DNA of 13,531 nucleotides, taken from assembly GCA_020832865.1 (NCBI GenBank), contig JAJHRJ010000006.1, positions 1 to 13,531 on the forward strand, given 5' to 3'. A model generated the notes under the pieces. It saw only the letters and a program-made list of their open reading frames with translations. It did not search any database and had not been told where the DNA came from. The translations under genes and the position numbers were made by a program. Origin of the DNA: Desulfurococcaceae archaeon. GTDB taxonomy: Archaea > Thermoproteota > Thermoprotei_A > Sulfolobales > Desulfurococcaceae. Numbering within the stretch: position 1 is the stretch's first letter; each line of letters opens with the position of its first letter. This document shows, piece by piece, positions 6,955 through 13,531 of the stretch.

Positions 6955-7005
6955 AGCCCTGTAACAGGTACTTAGTAATTAATACTACATGGGGAATTAA
7001 ATACC
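6955..7005 (-). promoter_or_regulatory. Putative promoter/operator region of the malK-like gene
   Basis: Minus-strand TATA-like elements GTATTTAATTCC (near 6998) and AGTATTAATTACT (6986-6974) lie upstream of ATG 6948. Between them and the start is a perfect palindrome CCTGT-A-ACAGG (6958-6968), 9 nt before the ATG. A regulator there would block initiation; this is inference and no known archaeal sugar-regulator consensus is matched. Confidence 0.3.
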
Positions 7006-7070
7006 AGTGCAACTAGAGTTTAAGTCAAGAATTACCGAAGGAGCGTAGACATAGTTAAATGGAGTTAAGA

Positions 7071-7090
7071 ATAAAAATATTATTAAAAAA
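7071..7090 (-). terminator. Poly-T transcription terminator after the GH57 gene
   Basis: About 11 nt after the GH57 stop, the minus strand reads TTTTTTAATA followed by ATATTTTTAT: runs of six and five T residues. T-tracts of this kind terminate transcription by archaeal RNA polymerase. It separates the GH57 transcript from the downstream ATPase gene. Confidence 0.6.
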
Positions 7091-7101
7091 GTCAATGTGC
7101 T

Positions 7102-10100
7102 CTATTCTCTAATTCTCTTTAAGGCGATCTTGATACCTGCTACTAGTGCAACTACCACTATTATCACTACTATTACAGCTATTACTTCGGGCTTCTTTAA
7201 TAACTCTAATATAGTGGAGACTGTGGGGGTTGTAGTTGTAGGTGTCTCTGTTGGCGTGAGTGATGGGGTTAGAGTGTATAATCCTTGACGACTTACACCT
7301 ATGAGTTTAGCTGGTTCACGTTTAACCGCATTAAAGCTTCTGAGAATATTGTATTGATCGCTTGCTGTCGGGGCTAATAAATCTAGTATACGTGGGATAA
7401 CGCCTGCTAGAGTAGCCTGCGCGTACTCAGTGGTGCTTGGTACTTCCACTGCCCACTCTCCTCCACCAATAATAAATGGTCTTATCCTCTGAGGCCCGTA
7501 TCCATCGTGGCTTGTTACAGCAACGACGTATACCCAGTCAGCTATATTCTCTACGTCGTAGAGGACTGCCTTTGAGACCTCGACAATGATAGACTTAGTA
7601 GTGGGGTCTGCGTATGCTCTCAAAGAACTGTCTTGTACTAGTGGAGTTTCCTTGTCATAATAGTAGAGCCCTGTCTTCTCACCAACAGGCACGGGGTCTG
7701 TGCCCCAGCCTGGAGCAACTATTAGCGCCATATGCCACCCGTGAGCTACAGTAGCGTTTAGTCCAAAGGTATCATAGCGGCCTTCTACACTAAGCGTTGT
7801 TTTAATGTAAACATGTACTTGCTGCATACTCCACCCATTAGGACCATTCCACGGATTCCCGCCGAGCTCTCTAAATGTAAACACGAATACTACTTTATCT
7901 CCAGCGTCTCTAACAGTGAACTTCACTAAGTCAAATACTCCTGGTATAAATACGCTAGCTCTCGGATACTTAAAGCCTCCTGGACCGTCATCGTCCCCAG
8001 TAGGATCACTCATCTCGAATATTACTTTGCCAACAATGCCCACAGGTTTAGGTATAAATAGCTGGTAAGCTAGTCCAAGCCTCGAAGACCACTCTGTAGC
8101 TGTATTGTTTATGTAGACTACTACAGCCATGTAGGCTAGCTCGCCTTCGGCCAGCTCTAAGTCACTTATTTTAACCGAGAACTCCGCTGAGTAAGAGCCA
8201 GATATACCGCTAACATAGACATCAACCACGTGAATCTGGCTCCACGTGCCATTTGTAGCTGTGTTTACATAAGCTTTACGCGTAGTGAAGTCTACTAGGA
8301 TCTCCCTTGCTAAGTATATTCCGAGGTCAATATTACTGCTTCTCGGGTACAGGTTAAAGCCCGGCATATACGGTGATAGAGACGTATTAGGCGTGGTAAA
8401 GTAGACTCCCACTGCGACGTCTCTAAGATCACTCACACTCATATTCACAGCGAAGTATAAGACCTGAGTATCTAATGCTACGTAAACTTCACGCACTAGT
8501 TTCCCAACTAGAACTCTAAGAGCCCTGTTCTCACTAACGAGTTGACTCCAGAGAGCCTCTATTTGACCATCTATTACTGGAGGCCTCTCGGCTATAGATG
8601 GAGGAACGGTGTTTAATGTCCCTATTGGTGTGCCGTCAGGATAAGCTGTAAGTAGTAGGTACTGAGGAGCCGTCATATTAGACAGCTCATAAACTCTCCT
8701 CAAGTAAGCCTTAAATAGTGGGTCAAAAGGCGCCGCGGATCCGCCTCCATCACCTCCATACCACCACCACCAGTCACTAGCCTGGGCTTTTAGTAAGTAC
8801 TTAGCTACGTTAGGGTACTTTGCGTAGAGGTCTCTAAAGCTGCTTACACCAAGGACCCTCATGGTGTCTTCTCGAGCTTTAATCATCCACATCCAAGCCG
8901 CGTTTTCCTGTCTCTGCCCAATCCATGTTGCGAGATCTCCTCCCCAAGAGCCTTCAGGCAGTCTTGCAGTTACAGTTCTCCTTGGTAATTCACTGTAAGC
9001 ATCTCCGTAGCTACCCTGTGGTATATTAGATATGTCTTTTCCAGCTAGATCTAAGTATTCGTAGTTCCTTAGTGGTAGTTCTCTGGCTATTCCAGGAAAT
9101 CTCTGTATAAACTCCCAGGGTGTTACTGTCTCTAACTGCCCTTGACTCTGAAGTTCACTGAGCCTAGAGTATAGCTTATTGAGAAAAACTGTGCCGAACT
9201 CCGGGTAATGCTCCCACGGGTTTTCACCATCTAGAGCTACTACTACTAGTCTAGGACCTTGAGCTGACGACCTGTAAGCCAGTATTCTATTCACTAGATC
9301 ATTGACGGCTTGATCCTGATCCCAGCCACTATACTGAAAGCTTATTAGATTACTTAGTGTAGTCTCTCTAAACACAATGTACAGTTTACCCTCTGGAAAG
9401 TCAATATACCAGGGTACACCGAGATTATTAATGTTGCCCACATCGGCTCCTGTAGCCGCTAATATGGATTGATCAGTAACGGTCCAGTTCACACCAGCCC
9501 TCTTAAATGCTCTAACTACATACTCGTTCACCGCATGCTCAGCTGGCCAAACACCTGTAGGCGTGAAGTTGAAGTGTTTTCTAAATAAGTTCACCGCGAG
9601 GTTAACATGCACCTCAAGGTCTTCGTCTAGCCCAGCGTCTGCTAATAGAGGTGCTAACGGGTGACTATAAGGTACTGGTATGATTTCTATTTGACCTCTG
9701 GCTGCGAGGTCTTTATAGAGTGGTATTATCTTTGACATTATGTCCCTGTGTACACTAAGTATAAGGCGTAAATCGTCCACGGTAAAATTAGGGTATCTTT
9801 CTGAATACGCTCTTGCCATTAAACCGCGAATGTCCGGGTATTGTTCTTGAGCTACCTGTGGATCTATCCAGAGTAGGTTAAACATCACCGCGAGATCTAT
9901 TACCTCTTGTCCTAGTAGATTACCTCTAGTAAAGCCCATTACAACACAGTTTACTAATTCCTCCTCGGTTGTGGCTATTCGTGAGCAGTTAGAAAATAAG
10001 GCTTGAGCAGTATCACGTAATCCTCTATACCTAGGAGACTTCTCTACTATTCTAGCCCAGTTTATGTCGAAGAATCCTCCTGGTATTCTCAGCATATTAA

Positions 10101-10473
10101 AGACATCATTCATTGTTAAGGTTCCATTTACAATTCTCCAAGAAATAATCTCCCTGAGATCCATTTTCCCGTTTTCCACGTAGTCAGCGATCTGCTCTAG
10201 CAGAGACCCCGAGAAAGTAAATGTCACTTTAATATCTGGGTATTTTGAGAGTATATAGGCCATTTTATAGTAGTTTCCAACACTGTGCATTCTAACCCAT
10301 GGTAGTATAAAATATGCCTCATCTGGACTATAGTACCATGGTTGATGATAGTGCCATATAAACGCCACATATATTTTCTCCTGCTGAGCCCTCGTGATGT
10401 TTAGTGGTAATACTAGTAGGCTGAGTAACATTACTATTAGTATATATACAATGATTCTTGAAGACGCCTTCAT
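7102..10473 (-). CDS. Secreted, membrane-anchored GH57 glycosidase (amylopullulanase type)
   Basis: A 1123-aa surface enzyme. Residues 1-30 are a signal peptide with a leucine-rich core. The GH57 catalytic domain follows: HYHQP (41-45), GVWPAE (307-312, Glu312 the expected nucleophile) and ALDGENPW (413-420, Asp415 the expected acid/base). It continues to about 600 with the aromatic stretch DWWWWYGG. Residues about 630-800 (PPVIDGQIEALW) resemble a CBM9/DOMON-like binding module. Residues 818-1010 (DPTGDDDGPG) resemble the glucodextranase C-terminal module. A Thr/Pro-rich stalk (1067-1086) and a hydrophobic segment (about 1097-1117) with basic tail KRIRE anchor it outward. Family knowledge: such enzymes cleave alpha-1,4 and often alpha-1,6 links in starch or pullulan. 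ATG 10473 follows GAGGGTGCC, a good ribosome site. The neighbouring sugar ATPase fits alpha-glucan use. Confidence 0.9.
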   Translation of the reverse strand: MKASSRIIVYILIVMLLSLLVLPLNITRAQQEKIYVAFIWHYHQPWYYSPDEAYFILPWVRMHSVGNYYKMAYILSKYPDIKVTFTFSGSLLEQIADYVENGKMDLREIISWRIVNGTLTMNDVFNMLRIPGGFFDINWARIVEKSPRYRGLRDTAQALFSNCSRIATTEEELVNCVVMGFTRGNLLGQEVIDLAVMFNLLWIDPQVAQEQYPDIRGLMARAYSERYPNFTVDDLRLILSVHRDIMSKIIPLYKDLAARGQIEIIPVPYSHPLAPLLADAGLDEDLEVHVNLAVNLFRKHFNFTPTGVWPAEHAVNEYVVRAFKRAGVNWTVTDQSILAATGADVGNINNLGVPWYIDFPEGKLYIVFRETTLSNLISFQYSGWDQDQAVNDLVNRILAYRSSAQGPRLVVVALDGENPWEHYPEFGTVFLNKLYSRLSELQSQGQLETVTPWEFIQRFPGIARELPLRNYEYLDLAGKDISNIPQGSYGDAYSELPRRTVTARLPEGSWGGDLATWIGQRQENAAWMWMIKAREDTMRVLGVSSFRDLYAKYPNVAKYLLKAQASDWWWWYGGDGGGSAAPFDPLFKAYLRRVYELSNMTAPQYLLLTAYPDGTPIGTLNTVPPSIAERPPVIDGQIEALWSQLVSENRALRVLVGKLVREVYVALDTQVLYFAVNMSVSDLRDVAVGVYFTTPNTSLSPYMPGFNLYPRSSNIDLGIYLAREILVDFTTRKAYVNTATNGTWSQIHVVDVYVSGISGSYSAEFSVKISDLELAEGELAYMAVVVYINNTATEWSSRLGLAYQLFIPKPVGIVGKVIFEMSDPTGDDDGPGGFKYPRASVFIPGVFDLVKFTVRDAGDKVVFVFTFRELGGNPWNGPNGWSMQQVHVYIKTTLSVEGRYDTFGLNATVAHGWHMALIVAPGWGTDPVPVGEKTGLYYYDKETPLVQDSSLRAYADPTTKSIIVEVSKAVLYDVENIADWVYVVAVTSHDGYGPQRIRPFIIGGGEWAVEVPSTTEYAQATLAGVIPRILDLLAPTASDQYNILRSFNAVKREPAKLIGVSRQGLYTLTPSLTPTETPTTTTPTVSTILELLKKPEVIAVIVVIIVVVALVAGIKIALKRIRE

Positions 10474-10499
10474 AAAGGCACCCTCATAGGCTATCTTAG

Positions 10500-10530
10500 T
10501 ATATTTTACAAAATTTAAATTTATACTTCA
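10500..10530. promoter_or_regulatory. Divergent promoter region between the GH57 gene and thrC
   Basis: The 72-nt gap contains the palindrome AAATTTAAATTT (10511-10522), extended by TATAC on its right side. On the minus strand, GTATAAATTTAAAT can act as the GH57 TATA box, giving a leader of about 20 nt that includes the GGGTG ribosome site. On the plus strand, TTTAAATTTATAC sits about 25 nt before GTG 10546, so thrC would be leaderless. Confidence 0.5.
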
Positions 10531-10545
10531 AAGTAGTTCTACACG

Positions 10546-11622
10546 GTGACCTTTTTGTCCAGATGGAAATGCCCACAGTGTGGCTTTGAAGAAGACCTCT
10601 ACTCACATTATTACTGGAAGTGCCCACAGTGTAGTGCTCCTCTCAGTCTACTATACAATATCTCTGGAAAAATTACAGAGTCGAAGAACATGTGGAAGCG
10701 TTATACTGGATTTCTCCCATTTGTGCCTGAGAAACATAGGGGAGAAGGGTTTACACCTATAGTCGTGGAGAAAATAGGATCTCATAACCTCTTATTTAAA
10801 TTAGAGTACTTAAACCCCAGTGGTAGCTTCAAAGACCGCGGCACAGCTCTCGCCGTGTACTATGGGTTTAAAATGGGATTTAAGAAGTGCGTTGTTGATA
10901 CTAGTGGTAATACAGGTATATCTGTGACTCTCTACTCTAAGCTATATGGGTTAGACCCCGTTATTGTAATGCCGAAAGAGGCTCCTGAAGGTAAAAAGAA
11001 GGCTATTAGACAACTCGGCGGGTTAATCATAGAGACAGAGGGCCGTCTTGGTGCTAGTAAAGCCATTTATAGTTACATTAATGAACCTGGCTCTTACTAT
11101 GTAGCTCACTTATGGAACCCGATATACATTGTGGGTCACGCCACAATTGCCTACGAAGTTTACGAGGATGTAGGCGTCCCAGACTACGTGATTGCTCCTG
11201 TAGGCTCTGGCGGGCTATTACTCGGCTTAGTCTACGGATTTGAAAAACTAAGAAACCAGGGTCTTACTAGTAGAGTCCCCAGGGTAGTGGCTGTGCAGGG
11301 GTACAGTGTACAGCCAGTGTATACAGCTATGTATGGAGAGAGCTTACCCGGCGAGCCCTCTACACTTGCAGATGGCATAATGGTCTCTAATCCTCCAAGA
11401 TTAGCTGAAATAGTGTCGGCTATTAGGAGAACAGGTGGCAATGTAGTACTAGTGGGTAATAGCGAGATATTAAGAGCACATAAAACACTCTGGGAGTGGG
11501 GATTCACCGTGGAGCCCACATCAGCAACCGTCTTCGCCGCGTATGAGAAAATTTCAAAGAAAATACCAGAAAATAACAGCGTACTCTTAGTGCTTACAGG
11601 CTCTGGACTTAAAACACTCTAG
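10546..11622 (+). CDS. thrC: Threonine synthase (PLP-dependent)
   Basis: A 358-aa fold-type II PLP enzyme. An N-terminal zinc ribbon has two CPQC knuckles (Cys9/12 and Cys26/29). SGSFKDRG (92-99) holds the PLP lysine, Lys96. SGNTG (120-124) binds the substrate carboxylate, PVGSGG (219-224) binds the PLP phosphate, and VEPTSA (322-327) and TGSGLK (351-356) are C-terminal family motifs. Threonine synthase converts O-phosphohomoserine to threonine and phosphate in the cytoplasm. The zinc ribbon and GLK ending favour it over threonine dehydratase or cysteate synthase, which share the fold, but specificity is inferred. The start is GTG 10546, with a TATA box about 25 nt upstream and no room for a ribosome site, so the mRNA is probably leaderless. 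TTG 10555 is an alternative. No other threonine-pathway gene is present. Confidence 0.85.
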   Translation: MTFLSRWKCPQCGFEEDLYSHYYWKCPQCSAPLSLLYNISGKITESKNMWKRYTGFLPFVPEKHRGEGFTPIVVEKIGSHNLLFKLEYLNPSGSFKDRGTALAVYYGFKMGFKKCVVDTSGNTGISVTLYSKLYGLDPVIVMPKEAPEGKKKAIRQLGGLIIETEGRLGASKAIYSYINEPGSYYVAHLWNPIYIVGHATIAYEVYEDVGVPDYVIAPVGSGGLLLGLVYGFEKLRNQGLTSRVPRVVAVQGYSVQPVYTAMYGESLPGEPSTLADGIMVSNPPRLAEIVSAIRRTGGNVVLVGNSEILRAHKTLWEWGFTVEPTSATVFAAYEKISKKIPENNSVLLVLTGSGLKTL

Positions 11623-11650
11623 TAATCAATTAAAAAACCCTCTCCTAGCG

Positions 11651-11662
11651 GAAATATAAAAG
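11651..11662 (+). promoter_or_regulatory. TATA box of the SRP RNA gene
   Basis: The box TATAAAAG (11655-11662), preceded by a purine-rich CGGAAA resembling a BRE, lies about 26 nt upstream of the predicted 5' end of the RNA at about 11683. This is the expected archaeal spacing. It sits in the 60-nt gap after thrC. Confidence 0.65.
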
Positions 11663-11682
11663 ACCACGTAGATATATTTAGT

Positions 11683-11981
11683 GGAGCCCGCGGACGCGGG
11701 CAGGCCCCAGCGCCAGCTGGGGCAGATAACTATGTGAGTGTATAAGATCACACGTCATCCCCCACGTGAGGCTGTGAGCCCCGCCCCATGGGGCCTGTGG
11801 AGGTGGAGCCCTCTTCGGAGGAAGAGGGCTAACCACCTTAGCCGGAGGAACCAGGCCAGGCCCGGAAGGGAGCAACCTAACTCTGGACACAGGCGTTCAT
11901 GGGTCACCGGGGATGAGCCCGCGTGGAGAGGCTCTGACGTGTGGTCTTATACACTCACATGGGGCCGCGTCTGCGGGCTCA
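11683..11981 (+). ncRNA. Signal recognition particle (7S) RNA, archaeal type
   Basis: A GC-rich, strongly structured RNA of about 300 nt, the scaffold of the particle that delivers nascent membrane and secreted proteins to the translocon. The two ends pair (GAGCCCGCGGACGCGG with CCGCGTCTGCGGGCTC, one G-U), which is archaeal helix 1. Hairpin 11704-11723 belongs to the 5' domain. Helix 5 joins 11732-11756 with 11936-11960 over about 25 bp. Helix 6 is a perfect hairpin (11807-11816 with 11821-11830) with a GGAG tetraloop of the GNAR type bound by SRP19. Helix 8 contains the universal CCCGGAAGGG apex (11861-11870) with GGAA tetraloop and the flanking AGCA internal loop bound by SRP54. Ends are estimated from pairing. 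Short reading frames crossing it are spurious. Confidence 0.96.
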
Positions 11982-12006
11982 TTTTAGGAGTGGTGTTTAG
12001 CTGTAA

Positions 12007-12726
12007 ATGCGCCGTACTAGAGTTAGACGTGTGCCTGAGTTTAGAGAGGTTATTTATGATGAAAACCACTGGAGGCTCCTCCGAGAGCTTAGATCACAGG
12101 CACTCGAGATCATGAGTATTTTCGCGACTAGTGGCGTTGAGGTCTGGCTTCACGGTAGCGTAGCACGTGGAGATGTTGGCCCCGAGAGCGATATAGATGT
12201 AATAATACCATTTAGGATTCCACCGTACTTAGTAGAGTTCCTACTTGAGAGACATAACTATAAGCCTCGAGGTCGCTACATCGTAGTAGCCACTCCTACA
12301 AGTACTCCAAAGGGAGTTATTGTACTAGACGAGTATGAGCGCAAAATTGTGAGTTTTCCTCTTCTTGATTTTAAACCACAAGAGCTTGAATTCTACAAAT
12401 TCGGTGGTTACTTAAAGCACCAAGATCTACTAGGTGACAAGCGTGTACCAGGTGTAAATAAGAGCTTAGTACTAATTAAGCCTACGCCAATTGGGCATGA
12501 AGAGCTGCCAGTTATTGGGTGGGAAGACTACGTTGCAAGGGTTTTAGGAGTAAGCATTGACATAGTCTTAGAGAGAGTTAAGGTGCTAACTAGGAGAGAT
12601 GAAGTTGGAAGAACGGGGATATTTGCGAAGACAGCTCTGTTGCCAGATGAGAGCTTTGAAGAAGCCCTAGAACGCCTATTCCGCGAAAGAGATCTACTAC
12701 GGAGAGTTCACGGTTCACTCAGCTAG
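12007..12726 (+). CDS. Predicted nucleotidyltransferase (DNA polymerase beta-like NTase fold)
   Basis: A 239-aa protein with the minimal nucleotidyltransferase signature: HGSVARGD (49-56) and SDID (61-64), the GS-x10-DxD pattern whose aspartates bind metal and nucleotide. It belongs to the pol-beta-type NTase superfamily, with a substantial archaea-type C-terminal extension (about 70-239) that I cannot assign to a defined substrate. Possible roles range from RNA or protein nucleotidylation to a toxin-antitoxin-like function, but no HEPN partner gene is adjacent. ATG 12007 is about 25 nt after the SRP RNA. The only GGTG lies 12 nt before it (11991-11994), and no TATA box is evident, so the promoter is unclear. 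GTG 12031 is a later in-frame start. The gene ends 9 nt before the stop of the convergent pelota gene. Confidence 0.8.
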   Translation: MRRTRVRRVPEFREVIYDENHWRLLRELRSQALEIMSIFATSGVEVWLHGSVARGDVGPESDIDVIIPFRIPPYLVEFLLERHNYKPRGRYIVVATPTSTPKGVIVLDEYERKIVSFPLLDFKPQELEFYKFGGYLKHQDLLGDKRVPGVNKSLVLIKPTPIGHEELPVIGWEDYVARVLGVSIDIVLERVKVLTRRDEVGRTGIFAKTALLPDESFEEALERLFRERDLLRRVHGSLS

Positions 12727-12735
12727 CACTAAAGC

Positions 12736-13531
12736 TCAGAATAAATGAATTTTAAATCTCAAAATAGCGACTATGCCTCCAAAACCGCGGAGTTCTTGCC
12801 CCAGATCACTACTGCCAGGAATTATGTATATTTCTGACCTCTTCTCATAAGCAGCCCTCAATAGTGCCTGTATTTTCTCAAATTCCTCATTACTACTAAA
12901 CTTCAAAAAGTCATCTACTATGATAAGAGTCTTCACGGCCCCTAATTGACAAGCCGTGAACACGTCTTCTAGCCCATATACAACCATGCCTGACTCTCTA
13001 CTGAGAAGCTCTTTGAAGAGCTCAAATACCTCGCGAGCCTTGATAAGCTGAAATTCCCCTGCAACTTTCTTCATCACGTCTCTGAAGAGGACTTCTCGTA
13101 CTCCGGGACAGCCACCAATTGATGCGGAGTCTGTGTAAACTGGTAGTTCTAGTCTCTCTCTGACGGCGCTAGCCACTCGGTATTTAAGTTCTCCTGGCCC
13201 TGCAACTATAACTATGTCAACGCGCTCTCTCGCAGAGATCTCTAAGACGCTGGTAACGACGCTCGCAACATAGCTCTTTAAGTAATCCTCGTAGTTTACG
13301 CTATAGACTTTACTTGGCATATTGGCTACATGCTCCCATAAATACTTAACCCCCTGCTCAAATAGTAGAGCTATACACGCCTCATCATAGTCAAGTACTA
13401 CAATAATTATTCTGGGTCTACGCGTACTAAACCTCTTAACGTAGTCTAACTCGTGCTTCTCCCACTTCTCCTTAATTAACGTAATAACATCCCCAACACC
13501 GATTACTACTGTGTGGTGTTTACCCTTAACA
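12736..13531 (-). CDS. pelA: Pelota (Dom34) mRNA surveillance / ribosome rescue factor, N-terminus beyond window
   Basis: The frame is open to the window edge: 264 visible residues starting VKGKHHTVV. Position 13320 is an internal Met, not the start. About 85-90 N-terminal residues are missing, judged from the usual length of about 350. Visible are the end of domain 1, domain 2 (RPRIIIVVLDYDEACIALL, about 36-54) and domain 3 with AGPGELK (110-116), SASIGGCPGVREVL (135-148), the YGLEDV segment and the terminal FGGIVAILRF. Domain 2 has no GGQ motif, which separates it from release factor aRF1. Family knowledge: with aEF1A and ABCE1, pelota binds stalled archaeal ribosomes and promotes their dissociation. 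It is convergent with the nucleotidyltransferase gene, with only 9 nt between stops. Confidence 0.92.
   Translation of the reverse strand, partial: VKGKHHTVVIGVGDVITLIKEKWEKHELDYVKRFSTRRPRIIIVVLDYDEACIALLFEQGVKYLWEHVANMPSKVYSVNYEDYLKSYVASVVTSVLEISARERVDIVIVAGPGELKYRVASAVRERLELPVYTDSASIGGCPGVREVLFRDVMKKVAGEFQLIKAREVFELFKELLSRESGMVVYGLEDVFTACQLGAVKTLIIVDDFLKFSSNEEFEKIQALLRAAYEKRSEIYIIPGSSDLGQELRGFGGIVAILRFKIHLF

Noticed and set aside
7097..7288. 63-codon plus-strand frame opposite the GH57 C-terminus
   Set aside because: Repetitive Thr/Val composition mirrors the stalk and membrane anchor on the other strand.
11678..12115. Reading frames on both strands across the SRP RNA (70 and 125 codons)
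   Set aside because: They are rich in Arg, Pro and Gly because the RNA is GC-rich. The long perfect helices and the SRP helix 6 and 8 motifs explain the sequence.
12736..13320. A complete 194-aa protein starting at ATG 13320
   Set aside because: The frame stays open and matches pelota domains 1-2 up to the window edge, so the Met is internal and the gene is partial.
1..13531. CRISPR arrays, insertion sequences, integrase genes, attachment sites
   Set aside because: No regularly spaced repeats, terminal inverted repeats with a transposase, or tRNA-linked duplications were seen on either strand.

Overview
The window looks like chromosomal DNA of a hyperthermophilic, heterotrophic crenarchaeon (Thermoproteota, probably Desulfurococcales-like; the rank is inference). 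The evidence is an archaeal-type SRP RNA with long GC-rich helices in AT-richer surroundings, the archaeal translation-rescue factor pelota, an archaeal-type NMN adenylyltransferase, AT-rich TATA-like boxes with short or absent leaders, GGTG-type ribosome sites, many GTG and TTG starts, and codon use rich in AGG, AGA and ATA.

Layout. Positions 1-5031, all minus strand and read right to left: nadM (NAD synthesis), a CxxCxxCC cysteine-cluster protein, birA (biotin-protein ligase with an N-terminal DNA-binding-like domain), a MrfA/Hrq1-type DNA helicase, and the start of a sugar-nucleotide epimerase cut by the window edge. The first four are tightly packed (gaps of 20, -19 and 58 nt) and look like one operon. 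The epimerase seems to have its own promoter.

Positions 5032-5772 are mostly non-coding. They hold one unrecognised 59-codon minus-strand gene with a TATA box, a palindrome at its expected transcription start, and a 14-nt direct repeat shared by the promoter and the coding sequence. A 12-bp tandem repeat and two stem-loops also lie here. This is the least explained part of the window.

Positions 5773-10473, minus strand: a very large secreted, membrane-anchored family GH57 glycosidase (amylopullulanase type), followed after a poly-T terminator by a MalK-like ABC transporter ATPase. No permease or solute-binding protein is present, so the ATPase probably serves transporters encoded elsewhere. 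Together the two suggest extracellular breakdown and import of alpha-glucans.

Positions 10474-12726: a palindromic AT-rich region serves as a divergent promoter for the GH57 gene and for thrC (threonine synthase, probably leaderless). thrC is followed by the SRP RNA gene with its own TATA box, then by a small nucleotidyltransferase gene that begins only about 25 nt after the RNA. Pelota is read convergently from the right edge and its N-terminus lies outside the window.

I found no CRISPR array, transposon, tRNA or rRNA, and no clearly novel multi-gene system. The most interesting leads are the 59-aa locus with its repeats, the domain organisation of the GH57 and BirA proteins, and the SRP RNA-nucleotidyltransferase junction.
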